A stretch of 11,529 bases of DNA from Polaromonas sp. YR568 (GCA_945871335.1 CAMBWM010000056.1:1-11529), one strand, 5' to 3'. Shown: positions 1-5,337, counted from the first letter of the stretch. Numbers and translations: made by a program. Notes: a model not told the origin generated them from the sequence alone.

Positions 1-110
1 ATCACCAGCAAGGCTGTTCGCTTGGGGTCCAGCGTTTCAAACCAGTGGAACTTACCGCGCCGAGCCAGCACTCGTTCAACGATATGGCTGCGGATACTGA
101 CGTGATGCAT
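1..110 (-). CDS. Isochorismatase-family cysteine hydrolase, N-terminal fragment (runs off left edge)
   Basis: Only the first 36 codons are in the window. Translating the minus strand from the ATG at 108-110 gives a peptide that begins MHHVSIRSHIVERVLARRGK and ends with L-D-P-K-R-T-A-L-L-V. The LDPxRTALLV segment is the typical first beta-strand of isochorismatase-like hydrolases; the catalytic Asp of the Cys-Lys-Asp triad normally follows just after it, beyond the edge. A good ribosome binding site (GGAGA, complement of 119-123) lies 8 nt upstream. Family members cleave amide, carbamoyl or vinyl-ether substrates (N-carbamoylsarcosine, nicotinamide, maleamate, isochorismate); the substrate cannot be told here. 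The gene is divergent from the Bug receptor at 263, and such hydrolases often sit beside solute receptors in Burkholderiales. The family call rests on a short stretch, so the rest of the gene must be seen to confirm it. Confidence 0.72.
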   Translation of the reverse strand, partial: MHHVSIRSHIVERVLARRGKFHWFETLDPKRTALLV

Positions 111-262
111 GTTGAATTTCTCCAGGCAAACGGACTTTGCTTTGCAACAGATTTTGGCAGAGTCGCTGCTTCGCCAGCGGGCAGCCTGCCCAGCCCTGAT
201 GCCATCGCTATGATGTGAAACTTAGGCTCGCGCACCACACGACTTCACCCTGGAGACACACT

Positions 263-1255
263 ATGAATTTTCATGCATCCAAACGCCAAATGTCCAAGGC
301 CTTTATAGCCGCACTGAGCCTGAGCGCTCTGGGTGCATTGCCGGTGGCCGCCCAAAGCTGGCCTGACAAGCCGGTACGCGTACTTGTGCCGGCGCCGGCC
401 GGCAGCTCTCTGGATGTGATTGTTCGCAGCATGGGTGAGACTCTCAAAACCCGCTGGGGTCAACCCCTGGTGGTGGAAAACAAGCCGGGTGCCGGCGGCA
501 CCATCGGCATGGATGCCGTGGCCAAGGCTGCGCCTGACGGCTACACCTTGGGCATCGGCTTCAATGGCCCGATTGCCTTCGGCCCCTTCATGTTCAAAAA
601 AATGCCTTATGACCCGGGCAAAGACCTGCTGCCGATTATTTTGACCACTTCGCAGCCCAACGTGATGGCCGTGCCGGCCAATCACCCGGCCAACAACCTG
701 CGCGAGTTCGTGGCCTGGGCGAAGTCGCAAGGCAACAAAGTCAGCTACGCATCTGTGGGCTTGGGCAGCTCATCGCATTTGTCAATGGAATTACTCAAAA
801 GCACCGCCGGCTTTGAGGCCACGCATGTGCCTTTTAACGGCTCGCCACCGGCAGCGCTGTCGGTTGCTCAGGGTGAAACCCAGGCCTTGATGACTGTAGA
901 GCCAGCTTTATTGGCTTTGGTGCAAGGCGGGCGACTCAAGTTGCTGACTGTGACCAGTCCGCAGCGACTGGCAGCGCGTCCGGATTTGCCGACCGTGGCA
1001 GAGGCCGGCTTCCCGGGATTTGACGCCCTTGCATGGAATGGTTTGTTTGCGCCTGCCGGTACCAGCGCAGACATCATCAAGCGCATTAACGCCGACGTCA
1101 ACGCCGCCATGGCCGACCCGGCATTCAAGCTGAACATGGCCAAGCAAGGTTTGATTCTGGGTGGCGGCTCGCCCGAGCAATTCAAGTCTTTCATCGACAG
1201 TGAGTCGCGCAAATGGGGCGGCATCATCACCAAGGCGGGTATCAAACTGGACTGA
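263..1255 (+). CDS. Bug/TctC-family tripartite tricarboxylate receptor, periplasmic substrate-binding protein
   Basis: A 330-residue protein with the usual length and layout of PF03401 receptors. Residues 1-30 form a signal peptide: basic start, hydrophobic core around residues 13-28, cleavage expected after the Ala-Ala before Gln31. The mature N-terminus WPDKPVRVLVP is the family signature, followed by ENKPGAGG (72-79) and APDGYTL (90-96), which lie in the ligand-binding cleft. Bug proteins bind small, mostly carboxylated or amidated solutes in the periplasm. Some work with TctA/TctB permeases; most are orphans, and no tctAB is visible here. The ATG at 263 was chosen over the in-frame ATG at 215 because GGAGA (252-256) sits 6 nt upstream and the signal peptide then starts normally. 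The divergent isochorismatase-type gene hints at an amide or carbamoyl compound as ligand, but that is inference. The family call is secure; the ligand is unknown. Confidence 0.93.
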   Translation: MNFHASKRQMSKAFIAALSLSALGALPVAAQSWPDKPVRVLVPAPAGSSLDVIVRSMGETLKTRWGQPLVVENKPGAGGTIGMDAVAKAAPDGYTLGIGFNGPIAFGPFMFKKMPYDPGKDLLPIILTTSQPNVMAVPANHPANNLREFVAWAKSQGNKVSYASVGLGSSSHLSMELLKSTAGFEATHVPFNGSPPAALSVAQGETQALMTVEPALLALVQGGRLKLLTVTSPQRLAARPDLPTVAEAGFPGFDALAWNGLFAPAGTSADIIKRINADVNAAMADPAFKLNMAKQGLILGGGSPEQFKSFIDSESRKWGGIITKAGIKLD

Positions 1256-1284
1256 ACGCGCGCAGGGTCATTTTAGGAAAGGGT

Positions 1285-1360
1285 TGGTGCCGGAGAGATG
1301 AATCGAACACCCGACCTTCTCATTACGAATGAGCTGCTTTACCGACTGAGCTACACCGGC
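1285..1360 (-). tRNA. tRNA-Thr (anticodon CGU)
   Basis: The minus strand folds into a 76-nt cloverleaf: acceptor GCCGGTG/CTCCGGC, D-arm, anticodon stem GCTCA/TGAGA with loop TTCGTAA, five-base variable loop, T-loop TTCGATT, discriminator A and encoded CCA (complement of 1285-1287). The anticodon CGU (complement of 1325-1327) reads ACG (Thr). Three non-canonical pairs are visible: U6-U67 in the acceptor, C13-A22 in the D-stem (A22 is at 1339) and G27-A43 at the top of the anticodon stem. The last also occurs in E. coli thrW; the D-stem mismatch looks unusual. The receptor gene ends 30 bp away and is transcribed towards the tRNA. No convincing promoter was recognised upstream. Confidence 0.93.
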
Positions 1361-1402
1361 TATTTGATAAAACCGTTTTTGCGATCCGGTCAATGGAGTG
1401 AT

Positions 1403-1436
1403 CTTACACACTCATTTGAGTAAAAAACTGTGTAAG
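1403..1436. repeat. Nested inverted repeat upstream of tRNA-Thr
   Basis: Perfect 8-bp arms CTTACACA (1403-1410) and TGTGTAAG (1429-1436) enclose an 18-nt spacer. That spacer itself begins with the small palindrome CTCATTTGAG (1411-1420). The arms flank the last codons of the small reading frame at 1404-1526 and lie 43 bp upstream of the tRNA 5' end. It could be an operator, a weak hairpin, or chance; nothing identifies a binding protein. Confidence 0.4.
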
Positions 1437-1526
1437 CCACTGCCGGATATCTTTGACTTCATCAAGGTCTTCTAAAGCCATTAGGTGTTTATCTTGGTGT
1501 CCAAGATGCCGCCAGGAGCCCAACAC
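1404..1526 (-). pseudogene. Possible remnant of a coding region (C-terminal-like 25-40 residue peptide)
   Basis: On the minus strand, a frame opening at GTG (1526) or ATG (1481) and closing with TAA at 1404-1406 encodes a peptide with natural-looking composition. From the ATG it begins MALEDLDEVKDIRQWLT and runs 25 residues in an amphipathic, acidic pattern. An in-frame TAG at 1527-1529 blocks a longer reading frame. The peptide resembles the C-terminal helix of a soluble protein more than a random translation, so it may be the tail of a gene truncated when the neighbouring AT-rich segment arrived. No ribosome binding site is evident and no family was recognised. It may equally be chance. Confidence 0.2.
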
Positions 1527-1529
1527 CTA
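1482..1529. repeat. Hairpin within inverted repeat, 3' of the amidohydrolase gene
   Basis: Outer arms TAGGTGTT (1482-1489) and AACACCTA (1522-1529) are perfect complements. Inside them a perfect 7-bp stem, ATCTTGG (1491-1497) and CCAAGAT (1501-1507), closes on a 3-nt loop. The structure begins 7 bp after the amidohydrolase stop codon, so it may stabilise or terminate that transcript on the minus strand. No run of U follows the inner hairpin in that direction, so a standard intrinsic terminator is not demonstrated. Confidence 0.45.
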
Positions 1530-1536
1530 TAGTCTT

Positions 1537-2469
1537 TTAATCCTCTAGACCAAAGAGACGAACCGCATTTTGAAAAGCAACCTTTCTGAGTGTCTCTACT
1601 TTTAGGTGGGGCAGTAGACTTATGCGCAACTCAAGAACCAGCTCATCATATTTTGGGGCTAAACCGCAGCATGGATCTGTTCCCAGCATGAATCTGTCAG
1701 GGAACTCTTCAATCAACTCCAGCCAAGCAAGCCTAGGTCCAGATGAGGTGAATATTCGCATATTCCGATGAGCTGGGCCACCAGCCGAAAGATCACAGAT
1801 TAAATTTGAATGATCTTTGAAGAGTTGCCGGATGTCACTTGGACTAGTCAAAGGAATACAGTGAGAAAAGATCGTAGTAGCTTTAGGAAAGTCACGCGCG
1901 ATCTTTTTTATCTCATCAAAGTTTTGAGTTCCTTCAGAATGAATCTGAACAAAAGCGTTGTGACGATTGGCCAACTCATACATTTTCTGAACTGAGGGAT
2001 TGTCAAATGATGTGTTTACTTGGAACCCTGAGTTGACTCCACTTTTTACGTTGTTAATATGGATTTCTCCAAAAATGCGTACGGTTCTTTCAGAGAACAG
2101 TTTTTCTGCACTTTCAAAGAGATTGACAAAGCGAGGGTCAGAGATGTCATGCAAGCCCTTCTCACCCTTTTCCATCAGTACTGCCTGATATTCGGCTTGA
2201 CCAAGAGCAGCTATGTAACGCTTCCCGAGTGCGGCCTTTACGCGTACCGGTCCATCAGGGCGGATGCCGCCCACACCACCGCCCCAAGCTATTCCAATCC
2301 TATTCATCTTTTCAAGCAAAGCCTGGGTTGACTCTCCAGACAAGTGCATGTGCACATCTGCAATTTTGATGTCTTTCGCTAATGCAATACTTTCTGAAGT
2401 TGTGGCTCCGTACACAGCTGATAGGCTAGCCGTAGCGTAGAAAGCTAATGCCATATAAAAAGTTTTCAT
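1537..2469 (-). CDS. Exported amidohydrolase-superfamily (amidohydrolase 2-like) metal-dependent hydrolase
   Basis: A 310-residue protein with an N-terminal signal peptide (residues 1-21, hydrophobic, cleavage plausible after V-Y-G) and a TIM-barrel amidohydrolase domain like PF04909. The metal-binding set is complete: DVHMH on the first strand (H40, H42), IHSEG (H177), SHC (H203) and the C-terminal GTDPC (D265). Relatives hydrolyse or decarboxylate cyclic or carboxylated compounds; the substrate is not predictable. Export to the periplasm is less common in this group. The ATG at 2469 was chosen over an in-frame TTG at 2502 because it gives a clean signal peptide, though its ribosome binding site is weak. 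The gene is AT-rich against its surroundings: 23 of 60 bases are G or C at 1861-1920, against 37 of 60 at 6061-6120 in fbp. That suggests horizontal acquisition. It stands alone between spacers with inverted repeats. Confidence 0.85.
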   Translation of the reverse strand: MKTFYMALAFYATASLSAVYGATTSESIALAKDIKIADVHMHLSGESTQALLEKMNRIGIAWGGGVGGIRPDGPVRVKAALGKRYIAALGQAEYQAVLMEKGEKGLHDISDPRFVNLFESAEKLFSERTVRIFGEIHINNVKSGVNSGFQVNTSFDNPSVQKMYELANRHNAFVQIHSEGTQNFDEIKKIARDFPKATTIFSHCIPLTSPSDIRQLFKDHSNLICDLSAGGPAHRNMRIFTSSGPRLAWLELIEEFPDRFMLGTDPCCGLAPKYDELVLELRISLLPHLKVETLRKVAFQNAVRLFGLED

Positions 2470-2541
2470 GTTCAATCTTTGTCTTGATGGTGGAATTCTC
2501 AAACCCTACAGAATTTTCTCATGCTGTGTTTGACGGTGCTT

Positions 2542-2585
2542 CTCGAGCGCGCGGCGGCTGATTTACATTTCGGGTGGCGCTCGAG
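2542..2585. repeat. Inverted repeat with 9-bp arms in the amidohydrolase-nuclease spacer
   Basis: CTCGAGCGC (2542-2550) and GCGCTCGAG (2577-2585) are perfect complements separated by 26 nt. They sit 73 bp or more upstream of the amidohydrolase ATG (2469) and 79 bp or more beyond the nuclease stop. They could form a hairpin at the end of the nuclease transcript or an operator for the amidohydrolase gene. No U-tract follows on the minus strand. Confidence 0.4.
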
Positions 2586-2612
2586 CATGTGATCTTGATG
2601 AGTCTCTGCCAT

Positions 2613-2643
2613 GCCCGGCTGTGACGGGCCTACCTGAGTAGGC
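2613..2643 (-). terminator. Two adjoining hairpins just past the nuclease stop (possible terminator)
   Basis: GCCTAC (2628-2633) and GTAGGC (2638-2643) form a 6-bp stem with a 4-nt loop. GCCCG (2613-2617) and CGGGC (2625-2629) form an alternative, slightly overlapping stem. Both lie within 50 bp downstream of the endonuclease stop codon on the minus strand. Neither is followed by a U-rich stretch, so termination by this element is only a possibility. Confidence 0.28.
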
Positions 2644-2663
2644 ACTTAAGGCGGTTTCTCCAG

Positions 2664-3461
2664 CTAAGGCATAGCCGTTCTATGTTGCAGGGCAGTGGAA
2701 ATTAGGCTCTCAACTTTGACACCCGGCAAAAATTCGATACCAGTTCTTTTGACCAGTTCCCCGTAACCGATCGGCGCAGAAGCCTGGCTTTTATTTGCGT
2801 TTTCTTGCCAGAATGCCCAGGCCTGGTTTTTATCTTCGTCATAGACCAGCTTAAAAAGGTACTTGGGCACGCGCACTTGCCCCGGTCCGATGGCCGGACT
2901 CAATGCAATGCTGGGCAAATAAGCGGGGCCGGTGATGATGTAAACATGGCCTGATGCGCGTGAAGCGTACTTGCGGGTTGCAGACTCCACTGTTTTGGCC
3001 CACACCCCCCGGTTGTGCTCGGGTGCTTGCGGCACCATGTTGGCCAAAGAAAAGCTTTGGGCCATGGCCCGCGGTGTCGGCATGTCGGCGGCTGGCGCCA
3101 TGTGGCCACGGTCAAAGCCACTGCCTTTGTAGTCGTCCAGACTGGCACGCTCTGCAGATCGCAGTCGCGCATCAGCAAAAAACTTGTCTACTCTTTTCTC
3201 ACCCGCATCAGCCACCGCGGCGCGGTTCAGGCGTTGCGCCACAAACACCGGTGTTTTACTCTCACCCGAATGCAAGATGGCAAAGGCGTCATAGCAAAGC
3301 GCCCGCTGCATGGGCTGTGTGGGTACAAGGGGCGGCCTGGCTTTAGCAAAAAATTGCGGGCAAGCGGCGAAGTCTTCGGCTGCCTGGCTCTGGCTGGCAG
3401 CGCACATCACGATCAGCGTGGCTATCAGCCCCAAACTGGGCCGGGTTGGCAAAAATTTCAT
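2664..3461 (-). CDS. Secreted DNA/RNA non-specific endonuclease (His-Me finger, NucA/Serratia type)
   Basis: A 265-residue protein with a signal peptide (residues 1-27, cleavage expected after S-Q-A) and an endonuclease NS domain (PF01223-like) over roughly residues 55-255. The diagnostic DRGH motif is at 117-120, with His120 as the general base. It is followed by SLANMVPQ (138-145) and then HNRGVW, where Asn150 matches the Mg-binding Asn and Arg151 follows. Such enzymes degrade single- and double-stranded DNA and RNA outside the cytoplasm for nucleotide scavenging, biofilm DNA turnover or defence against incoming DNA. Mature Cys34 and Cys56 could form a disulfide, consistent with export. The ATG at 3461 starts the signal peptide directly, but the ribosome binding site is poor. 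No immunity-protein gene is adjacent, as expected if the enzyme is active only after export. Catalytic residues appear intact. Confidence 0.93.
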   Translation of the reverse strand: MKFLPTRPSLGLIATLIVMCAASQSQAAEDFAACPQFFAKARPPLVPTQPMQRALCYDAFAILHSGESKTPVFVAQRLNRAAVADAGEKRVDKFFADARLRSAERASLDDYKGSGFDRGHMAPAADMPTPRAMAQSFSLANMVPQAPEHNRGVWAKTVESATRKYASRASGHVYIITGPAYLPSIALSPAIGPGQVRVPKYLFKLVYDEDKNQAWAFWQENANKSQASAPIGYGELVKRTGIEFLPGVKVESLISTALQHRTAMP

Positions 3462-3473
3462 GCTGTGTTGGCC

Positions 3474-3485
3474 GGCCTGCAGGCC
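3474..3485. repeat. Perfect 12-bp palindrome upstream of the nuclease gene
   Basis: GGCCTGCAGGCC is a perfect palindrome lying 12 bp upstream of the endonuclease start codon, where it would overlap the 5' untranslated region. It could occlude the ribosome binding region by pairing in the mRNA or be a protein-binding site. In GC-rich DNA it could also be chance. Confidence 0.3.
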
Positions 3486-3533
3486 AGACCGCGCGTAGAC
3501 GGCCTTGTCTTAGGCTTGCAAGATGCGGCTAAG

Positions 3534-3589
3534 TTCGTTTAAAACGCAAAAAACTAACAATTAGCGTTAGCTTAATTGTTTTAAACGAA
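3534..3589. repeat. AT-rich compound inverted repeat with perfect 12-bp arms
   Basis: TTCGTTTAAAAC (3534-3545) and GTTTTAAACGAA (3578-3589) are perfect complements separated by 32 nt. Nested inside, and overlapping the right arm, are AACAATTA (3556-3563) and TAATTGTT (3573-3580). A further pair is CTAAC (3554-3558) with GTTAG (3566-3570). The element is strikingly AT-rich next to its GC-rich surroundings. Two mutually exclusive foldings (outer or inner stem) are possible. It lies between the lipoprotein gene and the nuclease gene, both on the minus strand. Confidence 0.6.
3548..3580 (-). terminator. Putative intrinsic terminator (inner hairpin plus U-tract)
   Basis: Read on the minus strand, an AT-rich 8-bp stem (AACAATTA/TAATTGTT, 9-nt loop) is followed two bases later by six consecutive T (complement of 3548-3553). 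That is the layout of a rho-independent terminator for transcription coming from the lipoprotein gene, about 120 bp upstream. The stem is weak in GC, so efficiency is uncertain. Confidence 0.42.
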
Positions 3590-3666
3590 TTTCAGGGGTC
3601 GTGCGCGCTTAAGAGCGCAAACCAGACTCTGGGTAAAAGGCGCGGCGGTAAACCTTTGGAACTATA

Positions 3667-3697
3667 TTGCCCATAAAAAGGGCAAGCTCAGTGAGCT
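3667..3697 (-). terminator. Hairpins directly after the lipoprotein stop (possible terminator)
   Basis: AGCTC (3685-3689) and GAGCT (3693-3697) form a compact stem with a 3-nt loop, starting 4 bp past the lipoprotein stop. On the minus strand it is followed by TGCCC and then five T. The second stem, TTGCCC (3667-3672) with GGGCAA (3680-3685), encloses that T run. One of these is probably the 3' end signal of the lipoprotein mRNA. Confidence 0.35.
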
Positions 3698-3701
3698 GGA
3701 G

Positions 3702-4133
3702 TCAGGGTTTGATGGCCAATGTCGTGCTGATGGGAACGGATGCGCCATTGAGCACTGAGCCGATTAAAAGACCCAGGCCGGTATCTACGGCGATGCTCTG
3801 GGTCACTTTTTCAATGGGCATGGCTTGGCCACCGCAATTGGATTTGATTTCGTTGGCTTTTAAGTGGTCTGCCGTGTTCAAGCCAACGTTAGCAAGCAGC
3901 ACAGGAATCGCCATGACCGGACCAGCAATCAACATCAGAGAAGAACTGGCCACTAATTTGATATTTTTCAAATTGTCATGATGGCCGGCGTTTTGGCGTG
4001 AATTCTGGCATTCAGCGGATGTGAACGCTTCACTTTCGTGGTTCAGCTCAGCGACGGCCTTTGATGAATAACTCATGCAGCCTGGTAAGGCCAGGACACA
4101 CATTGCAAGCAAGATAGATCGAATGAAAGTCAT
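3702..4133 (-). CDS. Small predicted lipoprotein of unknown function
   Basis: A 143-residue protein that I do not recognise. The N-terminus has a short basic region, a hydrophobic stretch (residues 7-16) and L-P-G-C ending at Cys19, which fits a lipoprotein signal peptide; Pro at the second position of the lipobox is slightly atypical. Mature residues 20-60 are polar with two Cys or His clusters (C42, H51, H52). Two hydrophobic, Gly/Ala-rich segments follow at about 64-86 and 116-132; the second (GLGLLIGSVLNGAS) resembles glycine-zipper segments that insert in membranes. Another Cys is at about 100. This pattern suggests an envelope protein that may associate with membranes beyond its lipid anchor. 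It ends next to hairpins and is divergent from the M23 peptidase gene, with 251 bp between. The ATG at 4133 is the only start giving the signal sequence; its ribosome binding site is weak. Confidence 0.7.
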   Translation of the reverse strand: MTFIRSILLAMCVLALPGCMSYSSKAVAELNHESEAFTSAECQNSRQNAGHHDNLKNIKLVASSSLMLIAGPVMAIPVLLANVGLNTADHLKANEIKSNCGGQAMPIEKVTQSIAVDTGLGLLIGSVLNGASVPISTTLAIKP

Positions 4134-4185
4134 TTGTTTTCAAACACTGAGGCTAAGCCGCTACGCCACACAACGATTTTGCAGA

Positions 4186-4214
4186 ACCTTAACGGATTCA
4201 TGCCCAAAGCGCAA
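4186..4214 (-). promoter_or_regulatory. Candidate sigma70-type promoter for the lipoprotein gene
   Basis: On the minus strand TTGCGC (complement of 4209-4214) and TAAGGT (complement of 4186-4191) are separated by 17 bp, giving a leader of about 45 nt before the lipoprotein ATG. The match to TTGACA/TATAAT is only partial. The rest of the 251-bp divergent spacer (4134-4384) holds a short inverted repeat, TAGGG (4340-4344) with CCCTA (4352-4356), just ahead of the M23 gene. I saw no clear plus-strand promoter. Confidence 0.28.
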
Positions 4215-4384
4215 ATAGCAATGATCCTTTTGCTACTTTAGGTTGATAGACGGCCTGCTGTTGGCATGGCGCGACATGTAAACGAAGGCTCTCAAATGGC
4301 TTTAAGCCGGTCGATAGCGGGTCATTTGGGGTAGACGCCTAGGGCTTAAACCCCTAAGATCGACCTCCCTCCGACAGGATTCGC

Positions 4385-5326
4385 ATGCAACTAATGTGGC
4401 TGTCTGGCCCCACCAGCCAGGTTAAAAAAATCTCCATCACAGCGCGCAATATTTTGCTTGCGGCTTTGGGCTTGGCTGCAGCTTTGCTTCTCTTGGGGTT
4501 TGTGCTCAATTGGGTGGGTCTTCGCATTGCGGTGGAGTACAACCCTGATTTAGCGCGAAAGCTTGGCGGAGTGACAACTGAGCTGGAGCAAAAACGTATG
4601 GAGGCGGTCTACCGTGAGCGCCTGGACCAACTCAAGGGCATGCTCGATCAAAACGTTCAAGATGTTAAAAAGCTCGAGACCATGAAGAACCGCTTCATGG
4701 AACTGGCAACCCCCGCTGCGCTCAAAGGTAGCCTGAGCATCAAAGACGAATCCAAAGGTGGCCCCTTCGTTTCACCTACCTTGTTGTCAATTTTAAAGAC
4801 GGAGTTTTTTCGCCAACCTTTGGAAATAGAATTTGCGCAGGCCGCGCAGCAAGCCCACAGCGTGCGCGAGTCTTTGGCTGCCTACGACCAGAAGTGGAAT
4901 GCGCACCTCGAATGGTTGCAAGCCTTGCCGATTGCCATGCCCATCAACAGTGAGTACAGGTTCACCAGCGGTTTTGGCGTGCGCAATGACCCTTTCACCG
5001 GTGCCTTGGCCATGCACGAAGGGATTGATTTTGCAGCCGAAATTGGCTCCAAAGTTTTGGCCACAGGTCCCGGCGTCGTTGTACGCTCCGAATGGGATCC
5101 AGGCTATGGCAATGTCGTCGAAATCCGGCATGCAGAGGACTTTCTCACACGCTATGCCCATTTGCACAAGCGCAGTGTTGTTACTAATATGCAGGTCAGC
5201 ACTTCCTCCGTCTTGGGCGAGGTCGGTAGCACCGGTCGCTCTACCGGGCCTCACTTACACTACGAAATCTTTCACAAGGGCAAGGCGCTCAACCCTTTGA
5301 ATGTTTTGCCTGTTAAGACGCCTTGA
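4385..5326 (+). CDS. Membrane-anchored M23 (LytM-domain) peptidoglycan endopeptidase
   Basis: A 313-residue protein. A short cytoplasmic tail is followed by one transmembrane helix (about residues 22-46). A helical, probably coiled-coil region (62-105) comes next, then a linker, and a C-terminal LytM/peptidase M23 domain (about 195-308). The zinc ligands and catalytic residues are all present: H211 and D215 in MHEGIDF, AHLH (H259, H261), and GPHLHYE (H290, H292). It should cut peptide cross-links in periplasmic peptidoglycan. The ATG at 4385 has AGGA (4376-4379) 5 nt upstream; a second in-frame ATG at 4394 would change little. The gene is followed without a gap by a bactofilin gene. Bactofilins are known to recruit M23 peptidases to define cell curvature, stalks or helical shape (CcmA with Csd1 in Helicobacter; BacA with LmdC in Hyphomonadaceae and relatives). 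That pairing implies a morphogenetic rather than purely lytic role here. Confidence 0.92.
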   Translation: MQLMWLSGPTSQVKKISITARNILLAALGLAAALLLLGFVLNWVGLRIAVEYNPDLARKLGGVTTELEQKRMEAVYRERLDQLKGMLDQNVQDVKKLETMKNRFMELATPAALKGSLSIKDESKGGPFVSPTLLSILKTEFFRQPLEIEFAQAAQQAHSVRESLAAYDQKWNAHLEWLQALPIAMPINSEYRFTSGFGVRNDPFTGALAMHEGIDFAAEIGSKVLATGPGVVVRSEWDPGYGNVVEIRHAEDFLTRYAHLHKRSVVTNMQVSTSSVLGEVGSTGRSTGPHLHYEIFHKGKALNPLNVLPVKTP

Positions 5327-5337
5327 TATTTTCAAAG

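Noticed and set aside
2..238. Open minus-strand frame of 78 codons at the left edge
   Set aside because: It overlaps the isochorismatase-type start in another frame. The alternative frame gives a recognisable family N-terminus with a ribosome binding site, so this one is a shadow.
1361..1400. TTGACC and TATCAA on the minus strand as a tRNA-Thr promoter
   Set aside because: The spacing of 18 bp is acceptable, but the -10-like box lies only 3 bp before the tRNA, so transcription would start inside the mature tRNA.
1285..2600. Integration of an island at the tRNA-Thr gene
   Set aside because: Islands normally insert at the tRNA 3' end, which here faces the Bug receptor. The AT-rich gene is on the 5' side, and no integrase or repeat of the tRNA 3' end was found.
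2499..2612. 37-codon minus-strand frame (MAETHQDHMLERHPK...) upstream of the amidohydrolase
   Set aside because: There is no ribosome binding site and no family resemblance, and it runs through the inverted repeat. It was considered as a leader peptide, but nothing supports that.
2519..3469. 12-bp direct repeat TCATGCTGTGTT at 2519-2530 and 3458-3469, flanking the nuclease gene
   Set aside because: A few 12-mer matches are expected by chance in 11.5 kb, and there is no transposase or terminal inverted repeat, so it is not evidence for a mobile unit.
3015..3542. Plus-strand frame of 175 codons opposite the nuclease gene
   Set aside because: It is antisense to a well-supported secreted endonuclease, and its translation has no recognisable motif.
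3534..3589. Integron attC site
   Set aside because: The required core pair (RYYYAAC and GTRRRY-type boxes in the right order) is not met, and there is no integrase or cassette array.
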